This document shows, in pieces, positions 1-9,552 of a DNA stretch of 55,058 nucleotides; position 1 is the stretch's first letter; each line of letters opens with the position of its first letter. The notes beneath the pieces are model-generated. The model did no database searches and was not told the DNA's origin. It saw only the letters and a program-made list of their open reading frames with translations. Source of the stretch: Spirochaetota bacterium (lineage in GTDB: Bacteria > Spirochaetota > UBA4802 > UB4802); the NCBI GenBank assembly GCA_040756435.1, contig JBFLZD010000021.1:1-55058 (forward strand). The letters are read 5' to 3'. A program made the translations under genes and the position numbers.

Positions 1-1
1 G

Positions 2-637
2 TTAGATTCATTACTTGCAAAGGCAGGCACCAAAGTTGTTATCCCCCATAAAGATGGGCTCCTAATTGTGTGCAAACATTTCTATGATGCATGGCTTGCT
101 AAACTCTTTACAGGTGGTAAAGGTTCAATTAACGGCAGATACATACACCATCCACTTGAATTATTAGCAATGGATGATATCCGGTTTGCATTTATTGAAA
201 ATGCCCGTCCTATAGCAGTGAATAGTAAAATTGAAAAGCTTTATACTCTAAGACAAAAATTCCAGTCACCTATAAATGGAAGGTTTACATCCATGTACGG
301 CGACAGGGTTGACCCGCTTGAACATGGCATGGCTTTCCATAATGGGCTTGATATCTGTGCACCGCAGGGTACTCCTATTAAACCAGTTCAAAAAGGGTTT
401 GTCAATTTCACTGGTTGGTTGGATGGGTATGGGTTTACAATCATTATTCAGCATGATGAAGGTTATGAAAGCTGGTATGGACATTGCCAGAAAATATTTG
501 CCCAAACAGGCGAATTTGTAACAACTGATACTATCATTGGAACGGTAGGCTCGACAGGAAGATCAACTGGCCCTCATCTTCATTTTATGTTGTTGCAGCA
601 CGGCAAGATGCTTAATCCTATCATGTTTATATGGTAA
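2..637 (+). CDS. M23 family metallopeptidase, 5' truncated by window edge
   Basis: The C-terminal half is a LytM/M23 peptidoglycan endopeptidase domain. It shows the first zinc ligands in FHNGLD (His, then Asp four residues later) and the terminal HLH zinc/catalytic motif in STGPHLHF. The family cleaves peptide cross-links in peptidoglycan or acts as an envelope scaffold. The frame is open from base 2 with no stop, so the GTG at 68 is probably not the real start and the N-terminus lies outside the window. The upstream in-frame residues are not recognisable as a LysM or other domain. It converges with the gene at 644 across a 6-base gap. The family call is firm; substrate and localisation are inferred. 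Confidence 0.88.
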   Translation, partial: LDSLLAKAGTKVVIPHKDGLLIVCKHFYDAWLAKLFTGGKGSINGRYIHHPLELLAMDDIRFAFIENARPIAVNSKIEKLYTLRQKFQSPINGRFTSMYGDRVDPLEHGMAFHNGLDICAPQGTPIKPVQKGFVNFTGWLDGYGFTIIIQHDEGYESWYGHCQKIFAQTGEFVTTDTIIGTVGSTGRSTGPHLHFMLLQHGKMLNPIMFIW

Positions 638-643
638 CTTACT

Positions 644-1375
644 TTAAGAAAAATTTGGATTTTGAAATAAACCTTTTTCAGCTTTAATTAAATCTTGTTC
701 ATCATCCACTTCATACCACCCAAATCCTGAAAGGTCACATATTGTTGGTGCGGTTTTAGGATTTTCTGCAAGTATTTGTAAAATATTTTCCACTACCGCT
801 TTTTCTCCAAACCTTTCTATTGCCCGGTATGCTGAATCTCTATATACCGTTTCCATGGTTCTATCAACATACGTCATTCCTATATATCCACAGTCAAAAT
901 CATGCAGTTGTTTGCTTATATGAATAACTGTCTTCTTATCAGCATCTAATTTAACCTTCATATCATCAGGACCCAGTTTTCTGTCAAAATCACACATGGC
1001 AGTAATTTTATTAAATGATTGCTTCATCTTTTCAAACATAACCCTTGGATAAATATGATCAACATTAGTTATAAGGAATGAATCATGAGCAAATGTTTTT
1101 AATGCGGTAATTAAAGTAAATATATTTCCTTTGTGGTATTCTTTATTTTCAAGTATTTTCAAATGTTCTATCTGTTTTTGTTTCAAATGCTTTTCAAGGT
1201 CGTTAAAAGCAAAACCACCTACAACAATGATTTCATTAAAAAAATTAAGATCAAAAAATTCAAACAAATAGTCTATAAGAGGTTTTCCATTTACCTGTAC
1301 CATCCCTTTTGTCTTGTCTTTAGTCATTTCACCTAATCTGCTACCAGTACCTGCTGCTAATACAATTGCACGCAT
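644..1375 (-). CDS. Nucleotidyltransferase (sugar- or polyol-phosphate cytidylyl/nucleotidyltransferase-like)
   Basis: The N-terminus is the classic nucleotidyltransferase signature LAAGTGSRLGEMT followed by K-G-M and NGKPLIDY. A metal-binding Asp lies in TNVDHIY and a second Asp cluster lies in YEVDDEQDL near the C-terminus. At 243 residues it is a single-domain enzyme that joins NTP to a phosphorylated sugar, polyol or choline; it most resembles phosphocholine or inositol-phosphate cytidylyltransferases. An AAGGAG Shine-Dalgarno lies about 9 bases before the ATG at 1375. That ATG overlaps the 3' end of the upstream HAD phosphatase gene by 19 bases, so the two are co-translated and may act on the same phosphorylated headgroup. 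The substrate cannot be read from sequence. Confidence 0.82.
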   Translation of the reverse strand: MRAIVLAAGTGSRLGEMTKDKTKGMVQVNGKPLIDYLFEFFDLNFFNEIIVVGGFAFNDLEKHLKQKQIEHLKILENKEYHKGNIFTLITALKTFAHDSFLITNVDHIYPRVMFEKMKQSFNKITAMCDFDRKLGPDDMKVKLDADKKTVIHISKQLHDFDCGYIGMTYVDRTMETVYRDSAYRAIERFGEKAVVENILQILAENPKTAPTICDLSGFGWYEVDDEQDLIKAEKGLFQNPNFS

Positions 1376-2004
1376 GATAATAACTCCTTCAATGATTCAA
1401 TTGTTACAATATTGGGATATTTTTGTAAAAATTGCTCCCTGGTAAAAGTTCCACATAAACCTATAAATTTAATATTATTCGTAATAGCCTTTTCTGCATC
1501 TTTAAGTGAATCGCCAACAAAAGTCAAATCTTCTTTTTGCAAATTAAATTGCTTAATTACATATTCAAAATGTTGTTTACCTTTTTCAAAACCATCTTTA
1601 AAACCTAAAACTATGTCAAATTGTAGTCCTTCCCTGCTGATAAATTGCTCTATGAGATATTGAAAATTATTTGACGAAACTCCAACTATAAATCCTGAGC
1701 GACGCAATTCACTGATCACATATCGCACTTCCTGGGAAAACGTTGATCTAAAAAAACCATCTTTTTTTGTTTCTTCAAAGATTGCAGCTTTCTGGCTGTT
1801 TGTTGGATCACCAGGCAAAATTATCTCAAGCTGCTGGAAAAAAGGAACGCCCGATGTTTCTAAGTATCTTCTGCGTGCTTCCTCAAACGAAATTTCTGGA
1901 TGAAATCTATTGATTACTTCACCAGCTATATCAGCAAATCCTTCCATAGTATCAACCAGAGTACCATCAAAATCAAAAAGAAGAGCCTTCGTTTGAATGA
2001 TCAT
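1357..2004 (-). CDS. HAD-superfamily phosphatase (phosphoglycolate-phosphatase-like)
   Basis: All HAD motifs are visible: motif I FDFDGTLVDT near residue 10, motif II as SSN, a motif III lysine in FEKGKQHFEYV, and motif IV GDSLKDAEKA. The cap between motifs I and II is helical, as in class C1 phosphatases. I prefer the ATG at 2004 (AGGAAT upstream) over the TTG at 2010. The gene overlaps the downstream nucleotidyltransferase. A phosphatase next to a nucleotidyltransferase is typical of pathways for activated sugars or phospholipid headgroups. It is annotated by fold only; the natural substrate is unknown. Confidence 0.85.
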   Translation of the reverse strand: MIIQTKALLFDFDGTLVDTMEGFADIAGEVINRFHPEISFEEARRRYLETSGVPFFQQLEIILPGDPTNSQKAAIFEETKKDGFFRSTFSQEVRYVISELRRSGFIVGVSSNNFQYLIEQFISREGLQFDIVLGFKDGFEKGKQHFEYVIKQFNLQKEDLTFVGDSLKDAEKAITNNIKFIGLCGTFTREQFLQKYPNIVTIESLKELLSCVQLY

Positions 2005-2190
2005 GTACAATTATTCCTATTTTATTAAGCTTGCAGCAACTATCACGTAAAACCAACTGTTACTGCTTATATATTAGTACATATTAAAATTTTTTATCAA
2101 TCTTGCGGATTTCATATGATTGTCAATAGAAAAAATTATATTATACCATAGCATAACAGTTTTACTTTTAATAGAAAATCAACACAATAC

Positions 2191-2218
2191 TTGACATATG
2201 ATTAAATATATTTACAGT
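2191..2218 (+). promoter_or_regulatory. Candidate sigma-70 promoter for the Smr/epimerase/mutS2 run
   Basis: A perfect -35 TTGACA at 2191-2196 is followed after 16 bases by TACAGT (4/6 to TATAAT). The inferred start would lie only a few bases before the ATG at 2229, giving an almost leaderless mRNA. No Shine-Dalgarno is visible there, which agrees. The -10 box is weak. Confidence 0.45.
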
Positions 2219-2228
2219 ATAAGACATC

Positions 2229-2516
2229 ATGACAAAAAATACTATGAATTCAGAAGAATACATTATAATAGAATTAGCTGATACTATTGATCTACATTGT
2301 TTCCATCCTAATGACATAAAAGGTATTCTTGATGAATTTTTAGATAATGCTCTCACAAAAGGCTATAAAAAGGTTGAGATAATTCATGGTAAAGGAAAAT
2401 CAGTAATCAAATCACTTGTTCATAACTATCTCAAAAAAGATTCAAGAATTATTAATTTTTTTGATAAACCCGGCAATTGGGGAACAACAGTTGTCATTTT
2501 GAAAATTGGAGAATGA
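2229..2516 (+). CDS. Stand-alone Smr-domain protein
   Basis: This 95-residue protein is essentially one Smr (small MutS-related) domain. It has IDLH (the usual LDLH/LDLR motif) near residue 19, the HGKGKS loop near residue 55, and the terminal beta-strand after PGNWGTTVV. Smr domains bind or nick nucleic acid, acting on RNA or branched DNA depending on the family. Its stop (2514-2516) lies just before the next gene's ATG at 2518. MutS2, two genes downstream, carries its own Smr domain, so the two Smr proteins may act on related substrates. Confidence 0.85.
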   Translation: MTKNTMNSEEYIIIELADTIDLHCFHPNDIKGILDEFLDNALTKGYKKVEIIHGKGKSVIKSLVHNYLKKDSRIINFFDKPGNWGTTVVILKIGE

Positions 2517-2517
2517 A

Positions 2518-3441
2518 ATGAATACAATAATTATTACCGGAGGCACGGGATTTATTGGATCATATCTGACGCAAAAACTACTGACAAAGGGATATTCTGT
2601 TGTAATACTAACACGTAACCCTGATAAATTTTTATCACATACTCCTGCATTGAAGTATGCTGGATGGGATGGGAAAACTGCTGATGGTTGGGGTAATCTT
2701 GTTAATAAAGCCAAAGCTATTATAAATTTAGCCGGCGAATCAATAGCAAGCACCCGATGGACCACGGAAAAGAAGTCAAAGATATTGCTAAGCAGAATCA
2801 ATGCAGGTAACGCCATCATGGATGCAATAAAAAAAGCAAAACATTATCCTGAAGTATTAATACAGGCTTCTGCCATTGGATACTACGGTTCAAGAAGTGA
2901 ATCATTAACTGAAACATCAAGCCCTGGACTGGGTTTTTTGCCTGATGTTGCTATCCAATGGGAAGCATCAACAAAAGAAGCTATTAATTATGGAATACGC
3001 CATGTAATTATTAGAACCGGGCTGGTGCTTGGAGAAAATGATGGATTTTTAAAAATATTAATTCCGGTATTTAAATGGTATTTGGGTGGATACTTTGGCG
3101 ATGGCTCACAGTGGATGTCCTGGATTCATATTGAAGACGAAGTTAATGCCATTATACATTGTTTAGAAAACAATATAATCAAAGGCCCTGTTAATGCGGT
3201 GAGTCCAAATCCGGTTAATGCAAAATATTTTTATAAAACATTGGCCAAGGTTCTAAAAAGACCATGTTTATTTAAAATCCCTGAATTTGCTATTACATTG
3301 TTATTGGGACAAATGGCAGAAGAGCTAATTTTATCCAGTCAAAAAGTCCATCCTGATGTGCTGATATCCACAAAATTTAACTTTACGTATGCTAATCTTT
3401 ATGAAGCATTGTATTCCTTACTATCGAAAAAATCACATTAA
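2518..3441 (+). CDS. TIGR01777/YfcH-like NAD(P)-dependent epimerase
   Basis: The N-terminal Rossmann motif GGTGFIGSYL and a YYG active-site segment near residue 120 (AIGYYGSRSE) mark the atypical extended SDR family TIGR01777 (SDR39U1/YfcH). The length (about 307 residues) matches the family, including the C-terminal helical region. The ATG at 2518 is chosen over a TTG at 2506 because GGAG precedes it by 6 bases. The start lies one base after the upstream stop, so translation is coupled to the Smr gene. No specific substrate is established for this family; a sugar-nucleotide role is only a homology guess. Confidence 0.85.
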   Translation: MNTIIITGGTGFIGSYLTQKLLTKGYSVVILTRNPDKFLSHTPALKYAGWDGKTADGWGNLVNKAKAIINLAGESIASTRWTTEKKSKILLSRINAGNAIMDAIKKAKHYPEVLIQASAIGYYGSRSESLTETSSPGLGFLPDVAIQWEASTKEAINYGIRHVIIRTGLVLGENDGFLKILIPVFKWYLGGYFGDGSQWMSWIHIEDEVNAIIHCLENNIIKGPVNAVSPNPVNAKYFYKTLAKVLKRPCLFKIPEFAITLLLGQMAEELILSSQKVHPDVLISTKFNFTYANLYEALYSLLSKKSH

Positions 3442-3450
3442 TTCACCTAA

Positions 3451-5865
3451 GTGAATAATCCATTCTGCGACATGAATAACGTACCAGTAATTACATACGA
3501 TGAAGCGCAAATGCTTGAATGGCATACCCTTTTGACATATTTCAGGGATTTTTGTTATACAGAAATAGGAAAACAATTTTACACAACTTTACAGCCTTTA
3601 CAGTATCATGAAATCATGACACAGTATGCAAAGATAAACTGCGTAAAAGAAATTTTACGTGTAGGCCACTCTCCTGATTTTTCCGGTATATATGATATAA
3701 CACCCTTACTTGATAAGGCAGCTAAGGGTGGGACCCTTTTATTAGATGAAATTTTTAAAATTCGTTTGTTCCTTGTTGCGCAACACAGAATAACATCTTT
3801 TTTTAAATCAGTACACTATGATACATCAGTTCTTACAGAACTTCATGCAATTAATGATTGCGCACAACTTTTCAGACTGTTAACAACCTCAATAACCGAG
3901 AATGGCAATCTTAATGAGAACACCTATCCCTCTTTACGTAAAATACAAAAAGATATCAATGAAATACGCAGTACCATAGAAAAGAATCTTAATAACATTA
4001 TGCATTCACAAGCTTTTCAGAATGCATTACAGGAAAAGATTTACACAGTAAAAAATAATAGATATGGTATCCCGGTTAAATCTTCGCATAAAGGTAAAAT
4101 TAAAGGTACAGTTTTAGATATATCTTCTTCAGGTGCAACTTTTTTCATTGAACCTGAAAGCATTCATGAATTAAACAATACATTATTGTATAAAGAAATA
4201 GAATTGCAGCGTGAAATAGATAAAATACTTCAAATTCTTTCTTCCGAAATTGGAGTCTATTCACAAGATTTAAAACATAATACAGCCATTTTATCCTATC
4301 TGGATTTCTGCATATCGTGCGCACGTTTTGCCATTACCTACAATGCACATACACCTGCTGTTTCACCTGATCCCCTTTTAGATTGCATAAACGCTAAACA
4401 TCCACTTCTTGCAATTCTTCTACGTGATGCCGTTGTACCCTGTACCATAGAATGTGGAAAATCATTCAACTGCCTCATCATATCCGGTGTTAATACCGGC
4501 GGCAAAACAGTTTTGCTTAAAATGTTAGGATTGTTTGCGCTTTTGGTACGACATGGTCTTCCAGTTACAGCTAACCCCGATTCAACCATTGGTTATTTTG
4601 AAAATATATTTGTTGATATTGGTGATGAACAAAATATTATGCAATCGCTTTCCACTTTCAGTGGCCAGATAAAAAATATTGTGCGAATACTCAATCATGC
4701 CAATGATAAAAGTCTTATTTTGATAGATGAGATAATTGTTGGTACCGACCCAAAACAAGGAGCAGCCATAGCACAGGCAGTACTGGAATATCTTACTGAT
4801 AAAAAGTCAATTATAGCTGTTACCACTCACTATTCGCAATTGAAGGAAATTGCATCACATGATAACCGTTTTGAGAATGCATCGGTAGTATTTGATATTC
4901 ATACCATGAAACCAACATACCAGGTTCTTTCAGGTATACCAGGTGCAAGCTATACTATAGAAATAGCTAAAAATCTATCACTCCCTGATACAATTATTAA
5001 TAAGGCACTATCACTCCTGGATTCAACCTCCCAATCTATTGATGCTCTTCTTTCTAAAATTACTGAACAATCGCACGCTTTGCAGCAAAAGGAGCAGGAA
5101 CTATCGCTTTTAAAAGAAGAACTACAAAAATTACAGCAAGAATATAATAAAAAAATTATAGAGCTTCAGGCAACCATTGAAAAAGTCACCAGAGATCAGG
5201 CCACATCTTTTATGAATGAACTACAAGAATACCGTAATATAATTGTCAATAGAATCAGGGAAATACAATCAATGTCTATGAAAGATGCAACGACTTTGAT
5301 ACGTGATATAACTCAATTGCAAGAAAAGGTTAAGGGCACAATTTCATCATTGCACAAGCCTCACGAAAACTCTGTGGCCTGCAATACCGAAACTGCAAAA
5401 AAAGGTGTGCGTGTGTATATACCCTCTTTACAACAATATGGTATAATTGAAGAAGTAGATGCCAAAGAACAAACCGTTAAAGTCAGAATGGGTTCTATTG
5501 CCAGTAGGTTCTCATTTGATGATGTATACTGTATTGTTGAATCAAAAAAACCTGTTGCCATAAAAAAGAAAAAGCCTACTATAAAAGAAGAAATAACATC
5601 AGTACCCCTTACCATCCAAACACAGTACAATACTATTGACCTTCGCGGCTTGCGAGTTGATGAAGCATTACAAAAGTTAGACAGTGAACTAGATGCTATG
5701 GTAAAACAAAGTGTTCCGTCTGCAGTTGTAATTCATGGGCATGGCACAGGATCATTGAAAAAAGCAGTGCGGGATTATGTAAAACATTCTTACTATGTTA
5801 AAAATTTCCGCCCTGGCGAGCCAGAAGAAGGTGGTGACGGCGTTACCATCATTCAGTTGCGATAA
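3451..5865 (+). CDS. mutS2: MutS2 family ATPase/endonuclease
   Basis: Domain order follows MutS2: an N-terminal lever/clamp region with a long helical core, an ABC-type ATPase (Walker A as GVNTGGKT, Walker B as LILIDEIIVGTDP), a long coiled coil rich in Q, E and K (about residues 520-620), a KOW-like patch, and a C-terminal Smr domain with IDLRGLRVDEAL and IHGHGTGSLKKAV. In other bacteria MutS2 acts on recombination intermediates or on collided ribosomes. Walker A has Val where Pro is usual and the Walker B loop reads IIVG where LGAG is typical; both keep the catalytic residues. The GTG at 3451 is uncertain, and an ATG at 3472 is possible. It ends 14 bases from the convergent alpha-glucosidase. 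Confidence 0.93.
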   Translation: MNNPFCDMNNVPVITYDEAQMLEWHTLLTYFRDFCYTEIGKQFYTTLQPLQYHEIMTQYAKINCVKEILRVGHSPDFSGIYDITPLLDKAAKGGTLLLDEIFKIRLFLVAQHRITSFFKSVHYDTSVLTELHAINDCAQLFRLLTTSITENGNLNENTYPSLRKIQKDINEIRSTIEKNLNNIMHSQAFQNALQEKIYTVKNNRYGIPVKSSHKGKIKGTVLDISSSGATFFIEPESIHELNNTLLYKEIELQREIDKILQILSSEIGVYSQDLKHNTAILSYLDFCISCARFAITYNAHTPAVSPDPLLDCINAKHPLLAILLRDAVVPCTIECGKSFNCLIISGVNTGGKTVLLKMLGLFALLVRHGLPVTANPDSTIGYFENIFVDIGDEQNIMQSLSTFSGQIKNIVRILNHANDKSLILIDEIIVGTDPKQGAAIAQAVLEYLTDKKSIIAVTTHYSQLKEIASHDNRFENASVVFDIHTMKPTYQVLSGIPGASYTIEIAKNLSLPDTIINKALSLLDSTSQSIDALLSKITEQSHALQQKEQELSLLKEELQKLQQEYNKKIIELQATIEKVTRDQATSFMNELQEYRNIIVNRIREIQSMSMKDATTLIRDITQLQEKVKGTISSLHKPHENSVACNTETAKKGVRVYIPSLQQYGIIEEVDAKEQTVKVRMGSIASRFSFDDVYCIVESKKPVAIKKKKPTIKEEITSVPLTIQTQYNTIDLRGLRVDEALQKLDSELDAMVKQSVPSAVVIHGHGTGSLKKAVRDYVKHSYYVKNFRPGEPEEGGDGVTIIQLR

Positions 5866-5879
5866 TTCATTGTAAATAC

Positions 5880-7466
5880 TCATTGGCTGCAAATAACTGC
5901 TTCAAAAGGATCCAGGGTAATTGTTTGCCCATCAACAAATTGTTTTTCATACGATGATAGCAACACTTTGCATTTGTTACTGCAATCGACTACTTTTTTT
6001 GAAGAAGAAAAATTTAGTGCAATAATACACTTTTCATTGTTCCATACACGTTTATACAGCATGACATCATCAGGTGCTGATAAAAATTCTATGTCACCAG
6101 CATACAATTCTTTACGAGATTTTCTCAATCCAATCAATTTGCGATAGAATTGGAGCATGGATTCTGTTTGTTTAGACTGTCGTGCCACATTGGTGCGTGT
6201 ATAATCAGGATTGACTGGCAACCACGGTTTAACTATTGAAAAGCCTGCATAGTTGGTTGCGTCCCATTGCATGGGAGTCCGTGCCTTATCCCTTCCTGTA
6301 TGGAAAGGCCAGTACTTTTTACCCACAGGGTCCTGAATATATTTTCTAGGGATATTCCCATCAACCATTCCAATCTCTTCGCCATAGTATATAAACGGCG
6401 TTCCTTTCTGAGTAAGCAATAAAACCGCCAGAAGTTTAGCTTTTTGTAGATCATTCTTTGCTATACGTGTAATAGCACGTGACTGATCATGATTAGAAAA
6501 TACATGGCATGGCCAGCCTCTGCTGCCAATGGCATTATACCAGTCAATCATTATCTGCTGTAATTCTGTGCAATCAAACGACGCAAACATTGTTGAAAAA
6601 TTAAAATTCATGTGTAACTCATCATTATTACCCAAAAACGATGCAGGCAGGTGAGAATCACGAATCCCTTCATCTAAATATATTTCTCCCACACTCATTA
6701 TGTCACCATAACTATCGAACAAAATCCGCATTTCTTTTAATATATCATGTGTTTCAGGCTGATTACGGTCGTAAACATGCAATTGCTGATCATGCCTTCG
6801 GGGATTAGTAAAACGCAGCTTATATGGGTTATTCCTGAAATGCCTGTCCTTAACCAATAAATTAATAACATCAAACCTGAATCCTTTGACTCCATTATCC
6901 ATCCAGAACCGCAGCACATCAAACATTGCTTTTTTCACGTTTGGATTGCGCCAGTTTAAATCAGGTTGTTGCTTGGTAAAAAGATGAAGGTAATATTCTT
7001 TAGTTAATGGATCCCATTCCCATGCACTTCCGCCAAATGCTGCCATCCAATTATTGGGCACTTTCCCCTTTTTGCCAGGATGCCATATATACCAGTCTCT
7101 TTTCGAATTGTCTTTTGATGAGCGTGATTCCAAAAACCATGGATGCAAATGGGATGTGTGGTTAAAAACCATATCCATTATAATTGCAATATTTCTTTTT
7201 TCTGCTTCTTTTACCAGTCGTTTGAAATCGCGCATAGTGCCAAACACGGGGTCAATATCGCAATAATCACTGACATCATATCCAAAATCATACATTGGTG
7301 AACGGTAAATTGGTGATAGCCAGATACCATCAATACCTAAATCCTGCAGGTAATCAAGCAATCCGGTAATTCCGTTTATATCACCAATTCCATCATTATT
7401 GGAATCTTTAAAACTGCGGGGGTAAATCTGATATATTACCCCGTGTTTCCACCAGACCTTTTTCAT
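5880..7466 (-). CDS. GH13 alpha-glucosidase (oligo-1,6-glucosidase type)
   Basis: This cytoplasmic glycoside hydrolase family 13 enzyme hydrolyses short alpha-glucosides such as isomaltose, maltose or trehalose derivatives. It opens with WWKHGVIYQIYPRSF, followed by conserved region I DMVFNHTS (about residue 100), region II GFRFDVINLL with the nucleophile Asp (about 199), region III VGEIYL with the acid/base Glu, and region IV FSNHDQ. Its length (528) is that of oligo-1,6-glucosidases and trehalose-6-phosphate hydrolases. No signal peptide is present. It follows the aldolase gene with an 11-base gap, so the two form an operon that takes sugar into glycolysis. Exact glycosidic specificity cannot be read. 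Confidence 0.92.
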   Translation of the reverse strand: MKKVWWKHGVIYQIYPRSFKDSNNDGIGDINGITGLLDYLQDLGIDGIWLSPIYRSPMYDFGYDVSDYCDIDPVFGTMRDFKRLVKEAEKRNIAIIMDMVFNHTSHLHPWFLESRSSKDNSKRDWYIWHPGKKGKVPNNWMAAFGGSAWEWDPLTKEYYLHLFTKQQPDLNWRNPNVKKAMFDVLRFWMDNGVKGFRFDVINLLVKDRHFRNNPYKLRFTNPRRHDQQLHVYDRNQPETHDILKEMRILFDSYGDIMSVGEIYLDEGIRDSHLPASFLGNNDELHMNFNFSTMFASFDCTELQQIMIDWYNAIGSRGWPCHVFSNHDQSRAITRIAKNDLQKAKLLAVLLLTQKGTPFIYYGEEIGMVDGNIPRKYIQDPVGKKYWPFHTGRDKARTPMQWDATNYAGFSIVKPWLPVNPDYTRTNVARQSKQTESMLQFYRKLIGLRKSRKELYAGDIEFLSAPDDVMLYKRVWNNEKCIIALNFSSSKKVVDCSNKCKVLLSSYEKQFVDGQTITLDPFEAVICSQ

Positions 7467-7477
7467 GAATGTTTTAT

Positions 7478-8674
7478 TTATTCGTAATCTTTTTCTTTTG
7501 ACTCTTTGACTTCCTGTTTACTAACAGTCTTTTCCATCTGCGCCTTTACATCATCAGCTTTTCCCACAGCCTGTAATGCCTTAAAGTATGCAGCAGCAGT
7601 TTCATAGACAGCCTGATCAATCCTTTCCTGTATTTTTTTGTTAGAATAATACTCCTGTGCCATAGCATCCTTAAAGGGCTTAAATAACTTTTTCATGTTA
7701 CCGCCCTTCATGTTATTGGATAGCGCATACTCCTCCATCTTCTTCCATAAATCCATTGAAATGCCTTTATCAGGATTCTTTTGATATGAAGGACCCTTTT
7801 CCACTGCAACACCAAATTCATCTGTATCAATACCCCATATCACATTCTGCCAGGTTGTACCAACATTAGCTTTGAAAATTCCATATTTATAAAATTTTCC
7901 AACATCTTCTATTGCTGTTCCTGTTGTCCCATGCTGAGCAATTCCAACACCCCATGGGGCCATAGCTTTATAGGTATTATACGTTAGCTTGAGATCAATG
8001 TTACCCCGCACATTGCCATGAGTGGTACCATTATTAATGGCAATTAAATCAGGGCATTGACCTAACTTTGCCAGTGCTTCTACAAGCGTCACAGCCTCAC
8101 TGACTGAAGAATTACCATGAGCACCACCAATCTCCCCAACTTCAGATTCATACATAAGTCCTGCCCGTATAACCTGTTCACTTAAAAGAGCACTCAATGC
8201 AATATTCTGTTCCATTGGTAAAAAAGAACAATCTATTGAAAATGAACCATACCCTGCCTCAATAGAAGCTTTTATAAGGGAATCAGCTTTATCAAACGCT
8301 TTGCGGGTTATCTCCTGCACTGTGGTGTGATCTCTGTGGCAGGTAAACGGAACAGCCTTTTCACCAACATTTCCCATTTTTTCATTTAAGGTTACTACCA
8401 GAGTAATAAAATCTTTAGGTGTTAAACCTGTATATCCGCCGGTTAAATCGCTTTCGGATAATGCTAATTCATATATAACTGGTGCTTGCAATTCCATGGA
8501 AGCTTTTATCAATCCGGGAATAGCAATTTCATGTCGTGTATTCACCGCCATCACCACCCAGTGATTTCCTTCTTTCATTGAAGATTGTATAATAGATTTT
8601 CCATTTACATGCATCACTTTGGAATCAGGAAATGCTTTCCTAAAATTTTCTGGACGTAAATCAAGAATACTCAT
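7478..8674 (-). CDS. Class II fructose-bisphosphate aldolase-like protein
   Basis: It shows the zinc and active-site framework of class II aldolases: HRDH (about residue 110), an ESEVGEIGG segment, NNGTTHGNV with a zinc-ligand His, IAQHGTTGT with another His and the phosphate loop, and ANVGTTWQN. The enzyme cleaves fructose-1,6-bisphosphate, or a related ketose phosphate, to triose phosphates. At 398 residues it is longer than the E. coli enzyme and ends in a Lys/Glu-rich tail. The start at 8674 is supported by GAGAGGA. It is the first gene of an operon with the alpha-glucosidase. The sequence departs enough from standard FbaA that a relative acting on another ketose phosphate is possible. 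Confidence 0.85.
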   Translation of the reverse strand: MSILDLRPENFRKAFPDSKVMHVNGKSIIQSSMKEGNHWVVMAVNTRHEIAIPGLIKASMELQAPVIYELALSESDLTGGYTGLTPKDFITLVVTLNEKMGNVGEKAVPFTCHRDHTTVQEITRKAFDKADSLIKASIEAGYGSFSIDCSFLPMEQNIALSALLSEQVIRAGLMYESEVGEIGGAHGNSSVSEAVTLVEALAKLGQCPDLIAINNGTTHGNVRGNIDLKLTYNTYKAMAPWGVGIAQHGTTGTAIEDVGKFYKYGIFKANVGTTWQNVIWGIDTDEFGVAVEKGPSYQKNPDKGISMDLWKKMEEYALSNNMKGGNMKKLFKPFKDAMAQEYYSNKKIQERIDQAVYETAAAYFKALQAVGKADDVKAQMEKTVSKQEVKESKEKDYE

Positions 8675-8842
8675 ATATTCCTCTCCATTATTGTTTTAAT
8701 AGTGTAATGTGATAAATTAAATAAAATCATATTACAATTGCAAGAAATTTTTATTTTATTTGTTGCATAAATTACTGAATGTCATTATCTGGATTATAAT
8801 ATAAAATACTTCACAAAAATAACTATAATAAGGCATTTTTAT

Positions 8843-9547
8843 ATGAGTTATGATATTTTTATACTATCACTTTCCACTATAAGCATCGGGTTTATACATA
8901 CGATACTAGGACCAGATCATTATCTCCCATTTATTGCTATAGCAAAAGCCAAACAGTGGACGCATAAAAAAACTGCATTAATAACTTTCATTTGCGGATT
9001 GGGACATGTACTGAGTTCATTCATAATAGCTTTATTGGGAATATTATTAGGATTATCCTTAGAAAAACTTGATCTAATTGAAGGTTATAGGGGTTCTATA
9101 GCTGCCTGGATTATCATCACATTTGGCTTTATATATTTTATCTGGGGAATTACATACATTGTTAGGAATAAACAACATACACATTACCATATTCATAATA
9201 CAACTTTCCATGTGCACCAACACAATCACCACGATTCTCATATACACATACACCATGGTGAAAAATCCATTACACCGTGGGTTTTATTCATCATTTTTAT
9301 CTTTGGCCCTTGCGAACCATTAATCCCTATGGTTATCTATCCTGTTTCACAGAATCATTTTGGTCAGGCAGTTTTTGTAAGCTTGCTATTTTCACTAACT
9401 ACAATTACCACCATGCTTACCGTCGTCATCATTAGTAGCTATGGATTGTCATTACTTTCGTTTAACAGATTTGAAAAATATTCACATGCCATTTCAGGTC
9501 TTATCATTTTTTTGTGTGGTATAGGCATACAATTTTTAGGATTATAA
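8843..9547 (+). CDS. NicO/UreH-like polytopic membrane protein with His-rich loop
   Basis: About six membrane segments are visible. The first carries HTILGPDHYLPF, resembling the HxxxxxDH signature of nickel/cobalt exporters and UreH/TauE-type proteins. A cytoplasmic or periplasmic loop at about residues 112-140 is crowded with histidines (for example HVHQHNHHDSHIHIHH), a typical transition-metal binding segment. A second conserved patch, GPCEPLIPM, lies in a later helix. The likely role is nickel, cobalt or zinc movement across the inner membrane. A TATAAT at 8795-8800 may be its -10 box, with a poor -35. It converges with the amidohydrolase gene, 5 bases away. Metal identity is inferred only. 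Confidence 0.72.
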   Translation: MSYDIFILSLSTISIGFIHTILGPDHYLPFIAIAKAKQWTHKKTALITFICGLGHVLSSFIIALLGILLGLSLEKLDLIEGYRGSIAAWIIITFGFIYFIWGITYIVRNKQHTHYHIHNTTFHVHQHNHHDSHIHIHHGEKSITPWVLFIIFIFGPCEPLIPMVIYPVSQNHFGQAVFVSLLFSLTTITTMLTVVIISSYGLSLLSFNRFEKYSHAISGLIIFLCGIGIQFLGL

Positions 9548-9552
9548 TGTTT

